From: Candidatus Aminicenantes bacterium UBA6228
GTDB lineage: Bacteria > Acidobacteriota > Aminicenantia > Aminicenantales > Saccharicenantaceae
DNA length: 64,000 bases
Direction of reading: 5' to 3'
Assembly (NCBI GenBank): GCA_002441005.1
Contig: DJWO01000014.1
Coordinates: forward strand, 339,693 to 403,692
Below are positions 8,758 to 17,372 of this stretch, one piece after another. The notes beneath the pieces were generated by a model. The model was not told where the DNA came from, searched no databases, and saw only the letters and a program-made list of their open reading frames with translations. The translations under genes and the position numbers were made by a program. The stretch's first letter is position 1. Every line of letters starts with the position of its first letter.

Positions 8758-10135
8758 AAATACTAAAATCACAATTCATGTCATCGACGATGAGCCCATA
8801 ATTCATGATGTTCTGGGTCAGCTTCTTCAGTCTGAGGGCTACCAGGTCGAAATTTCTGCTTCCGGAGAAGAAGCCCTGCCCAAGCTTCAGCACCGGAAAT
8901 TTGATCTGACGCTTCTTGATCTGTTAATGCCAGGCCTCGATGGCCTGGAGGTCTTAAAGCAGATAAAAAGAATTGACCCGGAGGCCCTGGTGATAATCAT
9001 CACCGCCTATGCCTCAGTTGAATCAGCTTTAACTGCTATGAAAATGGGGGCCTATGATTATATCCAGAAGCCGTTCAAAAATGATGAACTCCTGATGACT
9101 ATTTCCCGGGCTCTGGAACATCGCCGCTTGCAGCTCGAAAATATCAGGCTTCAGGATGAACTGAAAAAGAAATTTAGCTTTGAAAATATCATCGGTAAAA
9201 GCCGGCCGATGCTAAACGTTTTTGAACTCATTAAGGCGGCTGCTCCGACCCGCTCGACCCTGCTAATTCAAGGGGAAAGTGGGACAGGGAAAGAGCTGGT
9301 AGCCAGAGCTATCCATACCAATTCAGACCGGGCTGGCCATCCGTTTGTCGTAGTTAACAGCGGATCGCTCCCGCCCGATCTTCTGGAAAGCCATCTTTTT
9401 GGTCATGTTAAGGGAGCTTTCACTGGAGCCGTGGTTGACAAGAAGGGGCTATTTGAAGCTGCCGACCGCGGAACAATATTCTTTGACGAAATCTCTTCTA
9501 TCAGCCTTGAAACTCAGGTCAAGTTACTGCGGGTCATGCAGGACAGGGAGTTTATGCGCCTGGGCGGGACCAAAACCATCAGAGTTGATGTCAGAATTAT
9601 TGCCGCCACCAACACTGACCTGGAAGAACTGATCGAACAAAAGGCCTTTCGTAAGGATCTTTATTACCGGCTGAATGTCATCAAAATTGAACTGCCTCCG
9701 CTCCGGGCCAGAAAAGAAGACATTCCCCTTCTGGTCAGGCATTTCATAGACATCTATAAACAGGAAAATAATAAGGACATTGAAGGGGTCAGCGAAGAAG
9801 TGATGGAAATCCTGATGGATTACGACTGGCCGGGAAATGTCCGCGAGCTGGAAAATGTGCTGGAGCGGGCGGTGGTTTTAAGCCGGTCAAAGATAATAAC
9901 CAGAGAAGCCTTGCCAGCTTTTTTGACTGATGTTAGCCGGTCGGCTTTCAAGGAACTGGGAGAGGATAGTCTGAATTTAAGACAACGAACCCTTGACTAT
10001 CAGAAACAGCTTATTTTAACCGCTCTGAAAAAATCAAATGGCATTCAGAAACAAGCAGCCAGCCTGCTCGGCTTAAAACCGACCACCCTGAATGAAATGA
10101 TCAAGCGCCTGAAAATTGATATCGAATCAGCCTGA
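8750..10135 (+). CDS. NtrC-family sigma-54-dependent response regulator
   Basis: Receiver (residues ~8-120, phospho-acceptor Asp57 in LLDLLMPG, acidic pair D13-D14), AAA+ domain (~145-380, Walker A GESGTGKE near 175, sigma-54 contact loop GAFTGA, FFDEIS Walker B) and a C-terminal Fis-type helix-turn-helix. It would activate sigma-54 promoters after phosphorylation by the upstream kinase. Start: AGGAGG at 8736-8741 lies 8 bases before ATG 8750; an in-frame TTG at 8744 is too close to that site. The stop of the kinase overlaps the start, so the two are translationally coupled. The window contains three good sigma-54 promoters (27450, 32824, 38378), which are possible but unproven targets. Confidence 0.95.
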   Translation: MNENTKITIHVIDDEPIIHDVLGQLLQSEGYQVEISASGEEALPKLQHRKFDLTLLDLLMPGLDGLEVLKQIKRIDPEALVIIITAYASVESALTAMKMGAYDYIQKPFKNDELLMTISRALEHRRLQLENIRLQDELKKKFSFENIIGKSRPMLNVFELIKAAAPTRSTLLIQGESGTGKELVARAIHTNSDRAGHPFVVVNSGSLPPDLLESHLFGHVKGAFTGAVVDKKGLFEAADRGTIFFDEISSISLETQVKLLRVMQDREFMRLGGTKTIRVDVRIIAATNTDLEELIEQKAFRKDLYYRLNVIKIELPPLRARKEDIPLLVRHFIDIYKQENNKDIEGVSEEVMEILMDYDWPGNVRELENVLERAVVLSRSKIITREALPAFLTDVSRSAFKELGEDSLNLRQRTLDYQKQLILTALKKSNGIQKQAASLLGLKPTTLNEMIKRLKIDIESA

Positions 10136-10143
10136 AAAACGGG

Positions 10144-10177
10144 CGGGACAATATCTATTTTAGTTTGAAATGTCCCG
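10144..10177. terminator. Possible bidirectional hairpin between convergent genes
   Basis: CGGGACA (10144-10150) pairs with TGTCCCG (10171-10177) around a 20-base loop, between the response regulator and the convergent peptidase gene. The right arm overlaps the last peptidase codons and there is no strong T-run, so this is weak. Confidence 0.25.
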
Positions 10178-12746
10178 GGATACGGTGACCTGGATTAATT
10201 TCAATTACTTTTAGCTGCCCGGGAATCTGGAGCTCAAAGACCTGTTCCTGATTTTCAATTCTTAGTATTCTAACCAGGCTGTCTTGATCCGTCTTGAGAA
10301 TAATGACCAGAGGGAAAAGAACCGGTCTTTTGATCTGCCTGACTGACAGCTCAAGCCTGGTTTGATCATTGTCTTTCGAGATTTTTTTCTTAATTTCAAC
10401 CTCAGGCAAAGCTTCTGAATCAAACCAGTCATGAAAAAACTGCCTCAAATCCTGACCGGAAGTCCTCTCCAGAGCCAGGCGAAAATCCGACGTCCGGACA
10501 GGCTTAAAAAGATTTTTTTGATAAAAAGTTTTTAAGCTTTGATAGAAAAGTTCCTCGCCCAGCAGATCTTTGAGCATGAACAGAGCCAGGGCGGCCTTAT
10601 CATAAACAATCGCCTGATAACCGGTGAAATCAAGGTGGCTTAATCTCAGGCCGAGAGTTACCGGGCCAAGACCTGATTTTTTGCTTACCCACTTTGATAT
10701 TTTCTTCTGCATCTCCTCACCGGCTTTTTGACCATATTTTTGCTGGAGATAAAGGATGGCTGAAAATTGCGACAGCCCTTCAGTCAGCCAGTTATCGCGA
10801 TAAGTGCCATAGGTAAGGCCGTGACCCCACCACTGGTGAGCTATCTCATGGGCCAGATAATAGCCTGGCCAATTGGACAAATCGACCGGATTGTCCGCCC
10901 TAACCCTTAACTTACCCGGGCCCTGGCTGTCAGGTTCTTCGTTCAAAACAACATAGCCAGGAGGGGAGACTCCCCCGCCGGCTGGCCAGAATCTCTGAAC
11001 GATTGATAGTTGTTCATAAGGGAAATCGCCAAACAAGTTTTGATAAAATTCAAGAATCTTTCCAGCCTCTTCCAGTAAAGCCCCATTTTTAGCTGGCCCG
11101 TCTTTGGCTGCCAAATATTCAAGTCCGACCCGGCCGGTTATTTTTCGCTCCGGTTTGAAATGTCCTGCTAAAAAACTTAGATATTTTACCGGCCTCCGGC
11201 CTTGATAAATATAAACATAACTGCCAGGCCAGGCCTGGCCTGACCAGTCAGGCTGACCGGTTAACAGCTGTTTGGCCACCAATTGACCAGAAGCCAGGGC
11301 ATAATAATCATCAGGAACATAAAGTTTCAAATCAAAAGTAAAATACTTTTCGGTGGCCGGAGCCGGGTACCAGTCTGAGGATGAGGTAAACAAATAACTG
11401 TCCCTGATGACCCGGGGCTCAGAATAATACTGACCAAGTCCTTGAGAAGTTAAAACATCAGTCTGAGGCGGAGGAGGCATAATCTGACCTTCATAAAATA
11501 TATTGAGATTAACTCTCTGGCCTTTTGATGATTTTTCGGCCAGATAGACATAAAGGAATTTTCTCAACCGGTCGCGCGTATAATAAAGCTGCCTATTCTG
11601 ATCATCAATAATCTGTCTGATTTGGAGTTCAGGATTGAGTCTCAACTGCAGGCCATCCAGTTCATCAATAACTGAAAGTAGCGTCAATCCAGCCCGGGCC
11701 GACATCAAATGATTAGCTGGCACATAACTGGCTTCAAGCTGATAACTTTCAATTTGATATTTTTCTTCAAACCTGACAAACATTCTTTTCAACCCTGGCT
11801 CTTCCCTGGCCGGAGAATAGCTGTTCAACAGCCGGTTCTGCCTTCGATCCAGAAAAATAATTTCTTCCTCAGCAAAAGGAGTATAAACATAGGTAAATTC
11901 GCCTTTCCGGCCAGCCTGTATTTCTATGACTGTTTCATCCGATTGAGGTAAAAAGGTCAGCAGCTCTCCGGTGATTGAATTCTCAACGGTAAAAGACCTG
12001 GGATAATTCCGGGCAAAGATGGAAGCGGCCAGATCAGTCTCAGCCTGACGCTCTGCAGGCTTTTGAGACCGGGCGACAATCTCATATTTCAAATTAGCCT
12101 GAAAGAAACCGGTTGAACCCCGGACATAAAGCGAAGATATTTCAGCTTCGAAATAAGGTTTCTTAAATCTTTGCCGGAGTTGATTTTTTTCAATTTCATC
12201 TGAAGGTTCAAATTTTACCTGGCCGCGACCGATGATAATCAGGGCGGTATTAATTTCTGGCAGGTTATCAAGAAAAACCTGAGCCTGACTGAAGTTAATC
12301 GTTAGGTCTTTTTGAGTCAAGCTGAGGTCCTTAACCAGAAAATTACCTTTCCCCGGAAAGCGCAAGCGATAAAGCCTCGAACTGCTCCGGCTGACTCTTC
12401 TGTCAGTAATTATCAGGCCGGAAGCCTCCAGCCGGTAACTTATCTGCCAGACCTCAATCAGAGCTGAATAGTCATTCTGAAAAACCACCTGGAAAAAAGC
12501 TCTGCTTTGATTACCGGCTTCCGAACTCTGGCCAGCAAAGAAAATTGAAACCGAATCGAGACCATCTGTTTCGAAATGTTCTATCAAATTTTCTCTTTCC
12601 TGCTGGCGAAGTTCAGGACTGAATAGATTTAAATAATCTTCAAACTGGCGGTTCTCAAGATAGAGCTTGATTGGTTTAAGATAGGCTGGGAAATCAGGTT
12701 GGACTGAAGGGGAACCTGTCTGGAATAAAAAAATCAGGCTGACCAT
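10155..12746 (-). CDS. Secreted M1-like (gluzincin) metallopeptidase
   Basis: Large protein of about 863 residues. The C-terminal third holds the M1-type zinc site H633-E-I-A-H637, with the third ligand E656 eighteen residues later in NWLTEG, and a following tyrosine-containing helical region, so it should be an active zinc aminopeptidase-like enzyme. The canonical GAMEN exopeptidase loop is not obvious; the corresponding region reads GGGVSPPGYVVLNE. The N-terminal ~350 residues are beta-rich and unassigned. The first ATG (12746) gives only half a signal peptide and has no Shine-Dalgarno. A good AGGAGG (12787-12792) lies upstream of an in-frame ATT at 12782, which would add 12 residues and complete a KK-plus-hydrophobic signal peptide. 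Convergent with the response regulator. Confidence 0.85.
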   Translation of the reverse strand: MVSLIFLFQTGSPSVQPDFPAYLKPIKLYLENRQFEDYLNLFSPELRQQERENLIEHFETDGLDSVSIFFAGQSSEAGNQSRAFFQVVFQNDYSALIEVWQISYRLEASGLIITDRRVSRSSSRLYRLRFPGKGNFLVKDLSLTQKDLTINFSQAQVFLDNLPEINTALIIIGRGQVKFEPSDEIEKNQLRQRFKKPYFEAEISSLYVRGSTGFFQANLKYEIVARSQKPAERQAETDLAASIFARNYPRSFTVENSITGELLTFLPQSDETVIEIQAGRKGEFTYVYTPFAEEEIIFLDRRQNRLLNSYSPAREEPGLKRMFVRFEEKYQIESYQLEASYVPANHLMSARAGLTLLSVIDELDGLQLRLNPELQIRQIIDDQNRQLYYTRDRLRKFLYVYLAEKSSKGQRVNLNIFYEGQIMPPPPQTDVLTSQGLGQYYSEPRVIRDSYLFTSSSDWYPAPATEKYFTFDLKLYVPDDYYALASGQLVAKQLLTGQPDWSGQAWPGSYVYIYQGRRPVKYLSFLAGHFKPERKITGRVGLEYLAAKDGPAKNGALLEEAGKILEFYQNLFGDFPYEQLSIVQRFWPAGGGVSPPGYVVLNEEPDSQGPGKLRVRADNPVDLSNWPGYYLAHEIAHQWWGHGLTYGTYRDNWLTEGLSQFSAILYLQQKYGQKAGEEMQKKISKWVSKKSGLGPVTLGLRLSHLDFTGYQAIVYDKAALALFMLKDLLGEELFYQSLKTFYQKNLFKPVRTSDFRLALERTSGQDLRQFFHDWFDSEALPEVEIKKKISKDNDQTRLELSVRQIKRPVLFPLVIILKTDQDSLVRILRIENQEQVFELQIPGQLKVIEINPGHRIPGHFKLK

Positions 12747-13008
12747 TAAACTCAGGGAACCGATAGCTTTTTTTACCCCAATAGGACCTCCTCTATTAAT
12801 AGTCTAGCTGAGGAAGACCGGTTAACACACTATCCTAAAAGCAATTTTTATGCCAGTCAGCAGGTAGAAGCGGGATTAATAGAAAATAAAGTTAGAGACC
12901 AGCGGGAGTGAACCTGATTTCGAATATTCCCTCTCAGTCCGGTCAACTGGCCCCGATTAAGATTAGCCAGCCTGAATGATCAAAAACTTTACAAGTGGCA
13001 AAAAATGT

Positions 13009-13470
13009 TTACAGGCCAGATTTAGATTTCGATCCTTCTTTCTCTCTTTTCTCTTTTTTCAGGTATTCTTCCCAGGTGACAAAGCTGTGATAGAAAATAG
13101 CATCGCCTTCATCAATGCCCCGGGTAATTTCAGTAATATGAGAAGTCGTGGCCCCGAAGGCTTCGACTGCATAAATGACCGCTTTCTCGGGGTCACTATT
13201 GTTGCCACAGGTATAAATATCAAGTGCTCCGTATCTCATTTCCGGCCAGGTATGGGTAGAAATATGAGATTCGGAAATCACCACCACGCCGCTTACCCCA
13301 TTGGGTGGAAATTTGCTGAAAGAAATCGCCCAGACCTGCGAACCGGCAATTTCAGCTGCCTTGACCAGAATCTGCTGAACCTTTTCGACACTGCCGATTA
13401 TTTTCGGATCGCAGCCTGAGGCTTCAACAATATAATGATGGCCAATGGTGGAATGTAACTCTTTGGTCAT
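13009..13470 (-). CDS. speD: S-adenosylmethionine decarboxylase proenzyme, SpeD
   Basis: Pyruvoyl-dependent enzyme that makes decarboxylated SAM, the aminopropyl donor for spermidine. The 153 residues match the short bacterial class. The self-cleavage site is E67-S68 in ISESHISTHTWPE, where Ser68 becomes the pyruvoyl group. His73 and Cys88 (in DIYTCG) are the conserved processing/catalytic residues. The C-terminal ~25 residues are a Lys/Glu-rich tail beyond the usual fold. GGAGGAA precedes the ATG. A near-consensus promoter is at 13501-13528. No speE is in the window; SpeD homologs that decarboxylate other substrates are known, so the exact substrate is inferred from the family. Confidence 0.9.
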   Translation of the reverse strand: MTKELHSTIGHHYIVEASGCDPKIIGSVEKVQQILVKAAEIAGSQVWAISFSKFPPNGVSGVVVISESHISTHTWPEMRYGALDIYTCGNNSDPEKAVIYAVEAFGATTSHITEITRGIDEGDAIFYHSFVTWEEYLKKEKREKEGSKSKSGL

Positions 13471-13500
13471 TCAATTCCTCCATCCTGAATTGATACCCTG

Positions 13501-13528
13501 ATTATGGCACATCTGTTTTTCCTGTCAA
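13501..13528 (-). promoter_or_regulatory. Sigma-70-type promoter for speD
   Basis: On the minus strand TTGACA (13528-13523), 16 bases, CATAAT (13506-13501), about 30 bases upstream of the speD ATG. Confidence 0.55.
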
Positions 13529-13546
13529 CAATTATCACCGGCCGGG

Positions 13547-13987
13547 TTAAAGCGGCAATCTTGGCTCATTTTTGACCACATTCAGAACCAGATGGGTATC
13601 AGTCCGGTCGATGTATTTAAGAGAAAGAATCTTTTTGATAAATTGATTCAAATCCTCCCGGTCAGCAAAGCAACCGATCAAAACCGAATCCCAGTCACCG
13701 GTGACATCAAAAACAGCCATGACCCGCCGGTCCAGGGCAATTTTTTTTTGCGTTTCCAGTAATTTGCCCTGCGAGATGCGGAGATTGATAACGGCCATCA
13801 GGCTAAAACCAAAATGTTCGGGGTTAAGAAGAGGGATATAACCTTTGATCGCCCCGGTTTTTTCCAGCCTTTTAATGGTTTTAATGACGGCTGTAACTGA
13901 TAAGCCAGTTTCCCTGGCTATTTCCCGGTAGCTCTGCCTGGCATTCTGGTTAAGACTGCTGACAATTTGAAGCTCGGTCTTATTCAT
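13547..13987 (-). CDS. Lrp/AsnC-family transcriptional regulator
   Basis: A 146-residue regulator with an N-terminal winged helix-turn-helix (residues ~1-55, ARQSYREIARETGLS...VIKTIKRLE) and a C-terminal RAM/AsnC ligand-binding domain (~65-140) with the typical FDVTGDWDSVLIG stretch. Such proteins sense amino acids as octamers or dimers. It is divergent from glnA with about 140 bases between the starts, which makes control of glnA and of itself a reasonable inference for a cell living on amino acids. TGGAGG precedes the ATG. I found no convincing promoter for its own transcription in the shared interval. Confidence 0.9.
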   Translation of the reverse strand: MNKTELQIVSSLNQNARQSYREIARETGLSVTAVIKTIKRLEKTGAIKGYIPLLNPEHFGFSLMAVINLRISQGKLLETQKKIALDRRVMAVFDVTGDWDSVLIGCFADREDLNQFIKKILSLKYIDRTDTHLVLNVVKNEPRLPL

Positions 13988-14022
13988 TATTTTTCCTCCA
14001 GCCTGGGTTCAAACTTCTATAG

Positions 14023-14050
14023 TTGACAAACGTCATTTTTTATCTAAAAT
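14023..14050 (+). promoter_or_regulatory. Sigma-70-type promoter for glnA with a dyad at the -35
   Basis: TTGACA (14023-14028), 16 bases, TAAAAT (14045-14050). The -35 sits in TGAC-AAAC-GTCA, a dyad that agrees at 15 of 16 bases (14021-14036) with the sequence around the XRE promoter at 2611-2626. Confidence 0.6.
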
Positions 14051-14125
14051 AAGTTTAAATGTCTATCATATCATCGCCATTTTTATTACTATTATACTAA
14101 AAATCGGACAGAAAGGAAAAGGGGA

Positions 14126-15523
14126 ATGACAGAAAAACAAGTTGAGCTCTACGGGCTAACATCTGAACAGGAAGTGCTGGAGGTGATAAATAATCCGGCT
14201 CTGAAGATAGAATTTGTCAGAATCATGTTTCCCGACATTCTTGGCCGGCCAATGGATTTTTCCATACCCAGCTCTGAATTAGAGCGGGCTTTTTCAGAGG
14301 GAAAAGGCTTTGATGGCTCTTCCGTCGAAGGTTTTGTCCGGATTGAAGAAAGTGACCTGGTCATCGTGCCAGAAGCCAGAACCTTCCGTCTTTTCCCCTG
14401 GACATATAGTGGTTTTGACGGTCAGACCAGCTGGAGAGAAGCCATTATGTTCGGAGATATTTACACACCGGACCATAACCATTATGCCGGGGACAGCCGG
14501 TTCAGTCTCAAGAAGATGCTGGCTAAAGCCAGAGAGGAATTTGGCTTTGAAGATTTTAAATGCGGGCCCGAAATGGAATTTTTTATTTTCCCTGATGATC
14601 AGCAGCCTGTCCCAACTGATGCCGGTGAGTATTTCTTTGCAGGCCGCCACGGCGAGATCAGAAAGGAGATCCAGCTTCTCCTCAAAAAAATGGGCATTGA
14701 ATCAGAATATGACCACCATGAAGTTGCCCATGGGCAACACGAAATTGACCTTCGTTATGATAGCGCCCTGGATATAGCCGATAAAGTCATGATTTTCCGC
14801 TATATGGCCAAAAAAGTGGCCAGAATGCACAATCTTTACGCCACTTTCATGCCTAAACCAGTCAATGGCCAGAATGGAAGCGGGATGCATATCCATCAAT
14901 CCCTGTGGCGAAATGGACATAATGCTTTCTTTGATCAGGACTCAAAATATCATCTCTCAGCTGAAGCCCAGCATTATATTGCAGGTATTATGTTTCATGC
15001 CCGGGAAATCTGCCCGGTTTTCAGCCAGTGGGTCAACTCCTATAAAAGACTGATTGAGGGCTACGAAGCGCCGGTTTATATAGCCTGGGGGCAGAAGAAC
15101 CGGTCAGCCTATATTCGGGTGCCTGAATATCAACCGGGAAAAGAAAAAGCGACCAGAATTGAACTCCGCTCCCCTGACCCCGGTTGTAATGTCTATCTGG
15201 CCATGGCGATGATGCTGGCCGCCGGCCTGGATGGCCTCAAAAATCAAATCCAGCTGCCTTTACCGGTAGAAGAAAACATTTACCAGTTGAGTGCCAGCAA
15301 ACAGAAGAAAGCAGGTATCCAGGTCCTGCCCAGAAATTTACAGGAAGGCCTGAAGCTGGTTGAAAAAAGCCAGCTGGTCAAGGAAACCCTGGGTGAGCAT
15401 ATTTTTGAGAAATTCCTGGCTAATAAGCAGAAGGAAATTGATGACTATCAAAAGAACGTTCCAGAAGGATATGACCGGCAAGTCAGCCCTTACGAAATAA
15501 AAAGATATCTGCCAATGCTCTGA
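14126..15523 (+). CDS. glnA: Glutamine synthetase, type I
   Basis: Forms glutamine from glutamate, ammonia and ATP, and is central to nitrogen assimilation; works as a cytoplasmic dodecamer. The 465-residue length is normal. Visible signatures are DGSSVEGFVRIEESDL near the N-terminus, the metal/ATP motif GPEMEFFIF, HGQHEIDLRY, the glutamate-binding NGSGMHIHQS, and RIELRSPDPGCN. The place of the adenylylation site in the GSI-beta class (NLYDLP) reads ENIYQLS, so control by GlnE-type adenylylation is unlikely and feedback or transcriptional control more probable. The start is preceded by AGGAAAAGGGGA. The divergent Lrp-type gene and the dyad at the promoter suggest amino-acid-dependent transcription. 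Confidence 0.97.
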   Translation: MTEKQVELYGLTSEQEVLEVINNPALKIEFVRIMFPDILGRPMDFSIPSSELERAFSEGKGFDGSSVEGFVRIEESDLVIVPEARTFRLFPWTYSGFDGQTSWREAIMFGDIYTPDHNHYAGDSRFSLKKMLAKAREEFGFEDFKCGPEMEFFIFPDDQQPVPTDAGEYFFAGRHGEIRKEIQLLLKKMGIESEYDHHEVAHGQHEIDLRYDSALDIADKVMIFRYMAKKVARMHNLYATFMPKPVNGQNGSGMHIHQSLWRNGHNAFFDQDSKYHLSAEAQHYIAGIMFHAREICPVFSQWVNSYKRLIEGYEAPVYIAWGQKNRSAYIRVPEYQPGKEKATRIELRSPDPGCNVYLAMAMMLAAGLDGLKNQIQLPLPVEENIYQLSASKQKKAGIQVLPRNLQEGLKLVEKSQLVKETLGEHIFEKFLANKQKEIDDYQKNVPEGYDRQVSPYEIKRYLPML

Positions 15524-15657
15524 GCTATCCACTTACTGGCTGTAAAATTTCTGGCTTTCGGGCAAAATTTACCGTCCCGGCTGATTCATTCCATAGACTT
15601 TGGACCGGCGGTTATGGTATAAGAATAGAAATATAGAAAGTTAATTAAGAATAAAAA

Positions 15658-16332
15658 ATGATCATCAGTATCGTCAGTTTTGTTATTTTGCTTTTTTGTA
15701 TCACCATTCACGAGGCTTCCCACGGCTGGGCGGCTAATAAACTTGGTGATCCAACCGCCATGGCTGCTGGCCGGGTAACCTTGAACCCGATAGCTCACAT
15801 CGATCTCTTCGGGACAATTATCCTCCCTTTGCTGCTGGCTCTATTCCGGGCTCCAGTCTTTGGCTGGGCCAAACCAGTGCCGGTCAACCCCCGCTTTCTC
15901 AAAAATCCCAGGCGAGACGGCTTCTGGATTTCGCTGGCCGGGCCGGCAGCTAATCTCCTGGCCTCAATTGTTTCGTTGCTTTTAATCCTCCTCCTTAAAG
16001 TTATTAGCCCGGTTACCACGGCCGCTCTGTATGATTTTCTAACTTCAAGCGGGAGCCTGCCTCATGGCCTGCAACCGTTGCAGGGCTTGTTAATCATCCT
16101 GTTCTATCTGGTTCTGATTAACACTTATCTGGCTGTTTTTAATCTTATTCCGATCTATCCACTGGATGGTAGCGGCGTTCTGGAAGGCTTACTGCCGGAC
16201 CGACTGGCTGATCAGTATTCCCGCCTTCAGCCTTTTGGCTTTTTTATTGTTATCATTCTAATTTCAGTTGGTTTCCTCGACCTGATTATCAGACCTATAC
16301 AAATCTTTATTCTCGGTTTAATCTTTTTTTAA
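15658..16332 (+). CDS. Site-2 protease family (M50) membrane metalloprotease
   Basis: A 224-residue intramembrane zinc protease of the short, PDZ-less M50 type common near trpS and scpAB. The first membrane helix ends in the zinc motif H18-E19-A-S-H22; the third ligand is D170 in NLIPIYPLDGS. About six hydrophobic segments are visible, with the FGWAKPVPVNP motif between them. Substrate unknown. There is no Shine-Dalgarno ahead of ATG 15658, and the upstream sequence is AT-rich with a TATAAG element, so translation may start from a short leader. It begins the co-directional run toward trpS with a 22-base gap. Confidence 0.88.
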   Translation: MIISIVSFVILLFCITIHEASHGWAANKLGDPTAMAAGRVTLNPIAHIDLFGTIILPLLLALFRAPVFGWAKPVPVNPRFLKNPRRDGFWISLAGPAANLLASIVSLLLILLLKVISPVTTAALYDFLTSSGSLPHGLQPLQGLLIILFYLVLINTYLAVFNLIPIYPLDGSGVLEGLLPDRLADQYSRLQPFGFFIVIILISVGFLDLIIRPIQIFILGLIFF

Positions 16333-16354
16333 ACGGGATGACAGGGTGGGGCAG

Positions 16355-17359
16355 ATGAAGAAAAAAATAGTCTTCAGCGGGATGAGGCCGACCGGAGCAC
16401 TCCATCTCGGCAACTATGTTGGAGCTCTCAGAAACTGGGTCAGGCTGCAAGACACCCATCATTGCTTTTTTGGTATTGTTCCCTGGCATGCCTTGAGTTC
16501 TGAATATCTGAACCCAAAAGTAATAAAGGACTATACTTTTGAGGTCGCTCTTGACTGGCTGGCAGCTGGCCTGGATCCTCAAAAATCAGTTCTCCTGATC
16601 CAATCGGAAGTTAAAGAGCACGCCGAACTTCATCTTCTGCTGTCAATGATCACACCCCTGCCCTGGCTGGAAAGAGTCCCAACCTTTAAAGAGCAACAAC
16701 AGGAGCTTCAGGATAGGGATTTGAATACTTATGGTTTTCTGGGTTATCCCATGTTGCAGACGGCTGATATCATCCTCTACAAAGCCGAGGTCGTCCCGGT
16801 CGGAGAAGATCAGGCTTTCCATATTGAGCTGGCCAGAGAGGTCGTCCGGCGTTTTAACCGTTTTTATGGCGAAGTTTTCCCTGAGCCCCAGATCCTGTTG
16901 ACCGAAGTGCCAAAATTAGCCGGAACTGACGGGCGGAAGATGAGTAAATCCTATGGCAATGCTATTTATCTTAAAGATTCTCCCGAAACCATCAAAAAAA
17001 AGATTTCGCCGATGGTAACTGATACCAGGAGAAAACGGCGGACAGATCCAGGTGAACCTGATGATTGCCCGGTTTTTACTCTCCACAAGGCTTTTGTCCC
17101 AGAAGCTAAACGCCAGGAATTAGCTGCTGGCTGCCGGACAGCTTCTATCGGCTGTCTGGAATGCAAAAAAGTCGTGATCGAAGCTCTGATCAACGACTTT
17201 GAAACTTTCAGGCAAAAAAGACATTATTTTAATAAACACCCGGACGAGGTCTGGACTATCTTTGATGAAGGTAGCGCCAGGGCCAGAGAAGTCGCCCGGC
17301 AGACGATGGAAGAAGTCAGGCGGGTTCTGGGCCTGGATTTTCCAACCGGCCGCCGATAG
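16355..17359 (+). CDS. trpS: Tryptophanyl-tRNA synthetase
   Basis: Class Ic aminoacyl-tRNA synthetase charging tRNA-Trp. From ATG 16355 it has 334 residues, normal for the bacterial enzyme. The HIGH-equivalent is H17-L-G-N20 after SGMRPTGAL; the second signature is K195-M-S-K-S199 in DGRKMSKSYGN. I prefer ATG 16355 over the in-frame GTG at 16346 because the purine-rich AGGGTGG at 16343-16349 would then serve as ribosome site and the N-terminus MKKKIVFSGMRPTG matches the family. Followed after 13 bases by scpA. Confidence 0.96.
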   Translation: MKKKIVFSGMRPTGALHLGNYVGALRNWVRLQDTHHCFFGIVPWHALSSEYLNPKVIKDYTFEVALDWLAAGLDPQKSVLLIQSEVKEHAELHLLLSMITPLPWLERVPTFKEQQQELQDRDLNTYGFLGYPMLQTADIILYKAEVVPVGEDQAFHIELAREVVRRFNRFYGEVFPEPQILLTEVPKLAGTDGRKMSKSYGNAIYLKDSPETIKKKISPMVTDTRRKRRTDPGEPDDCPVFTLHKAFVPEAKRQELAAGCRTASIGCLECKKVVIEALINDFETFRQKRHYFNKHPDEVWTIFDEGSARAREVARQTMEEVRRVLGLDFPTGRR

Positions 17360-17372
17360 TAAGGAAAAGAGG

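Noticed and set aside
12976..13419. 147-residue plus-strand frame opposite speD
   Set aside because: It is the antisense of speD; speD carries all family motifs and the plus frame has no known features.
17199..17372. Upstream extension of ScpA into trpS
   Set aside because: It overlaps trpS in another frame and lacks a ribosome site; ATG 17373 has AAGGAAAAGAGG.
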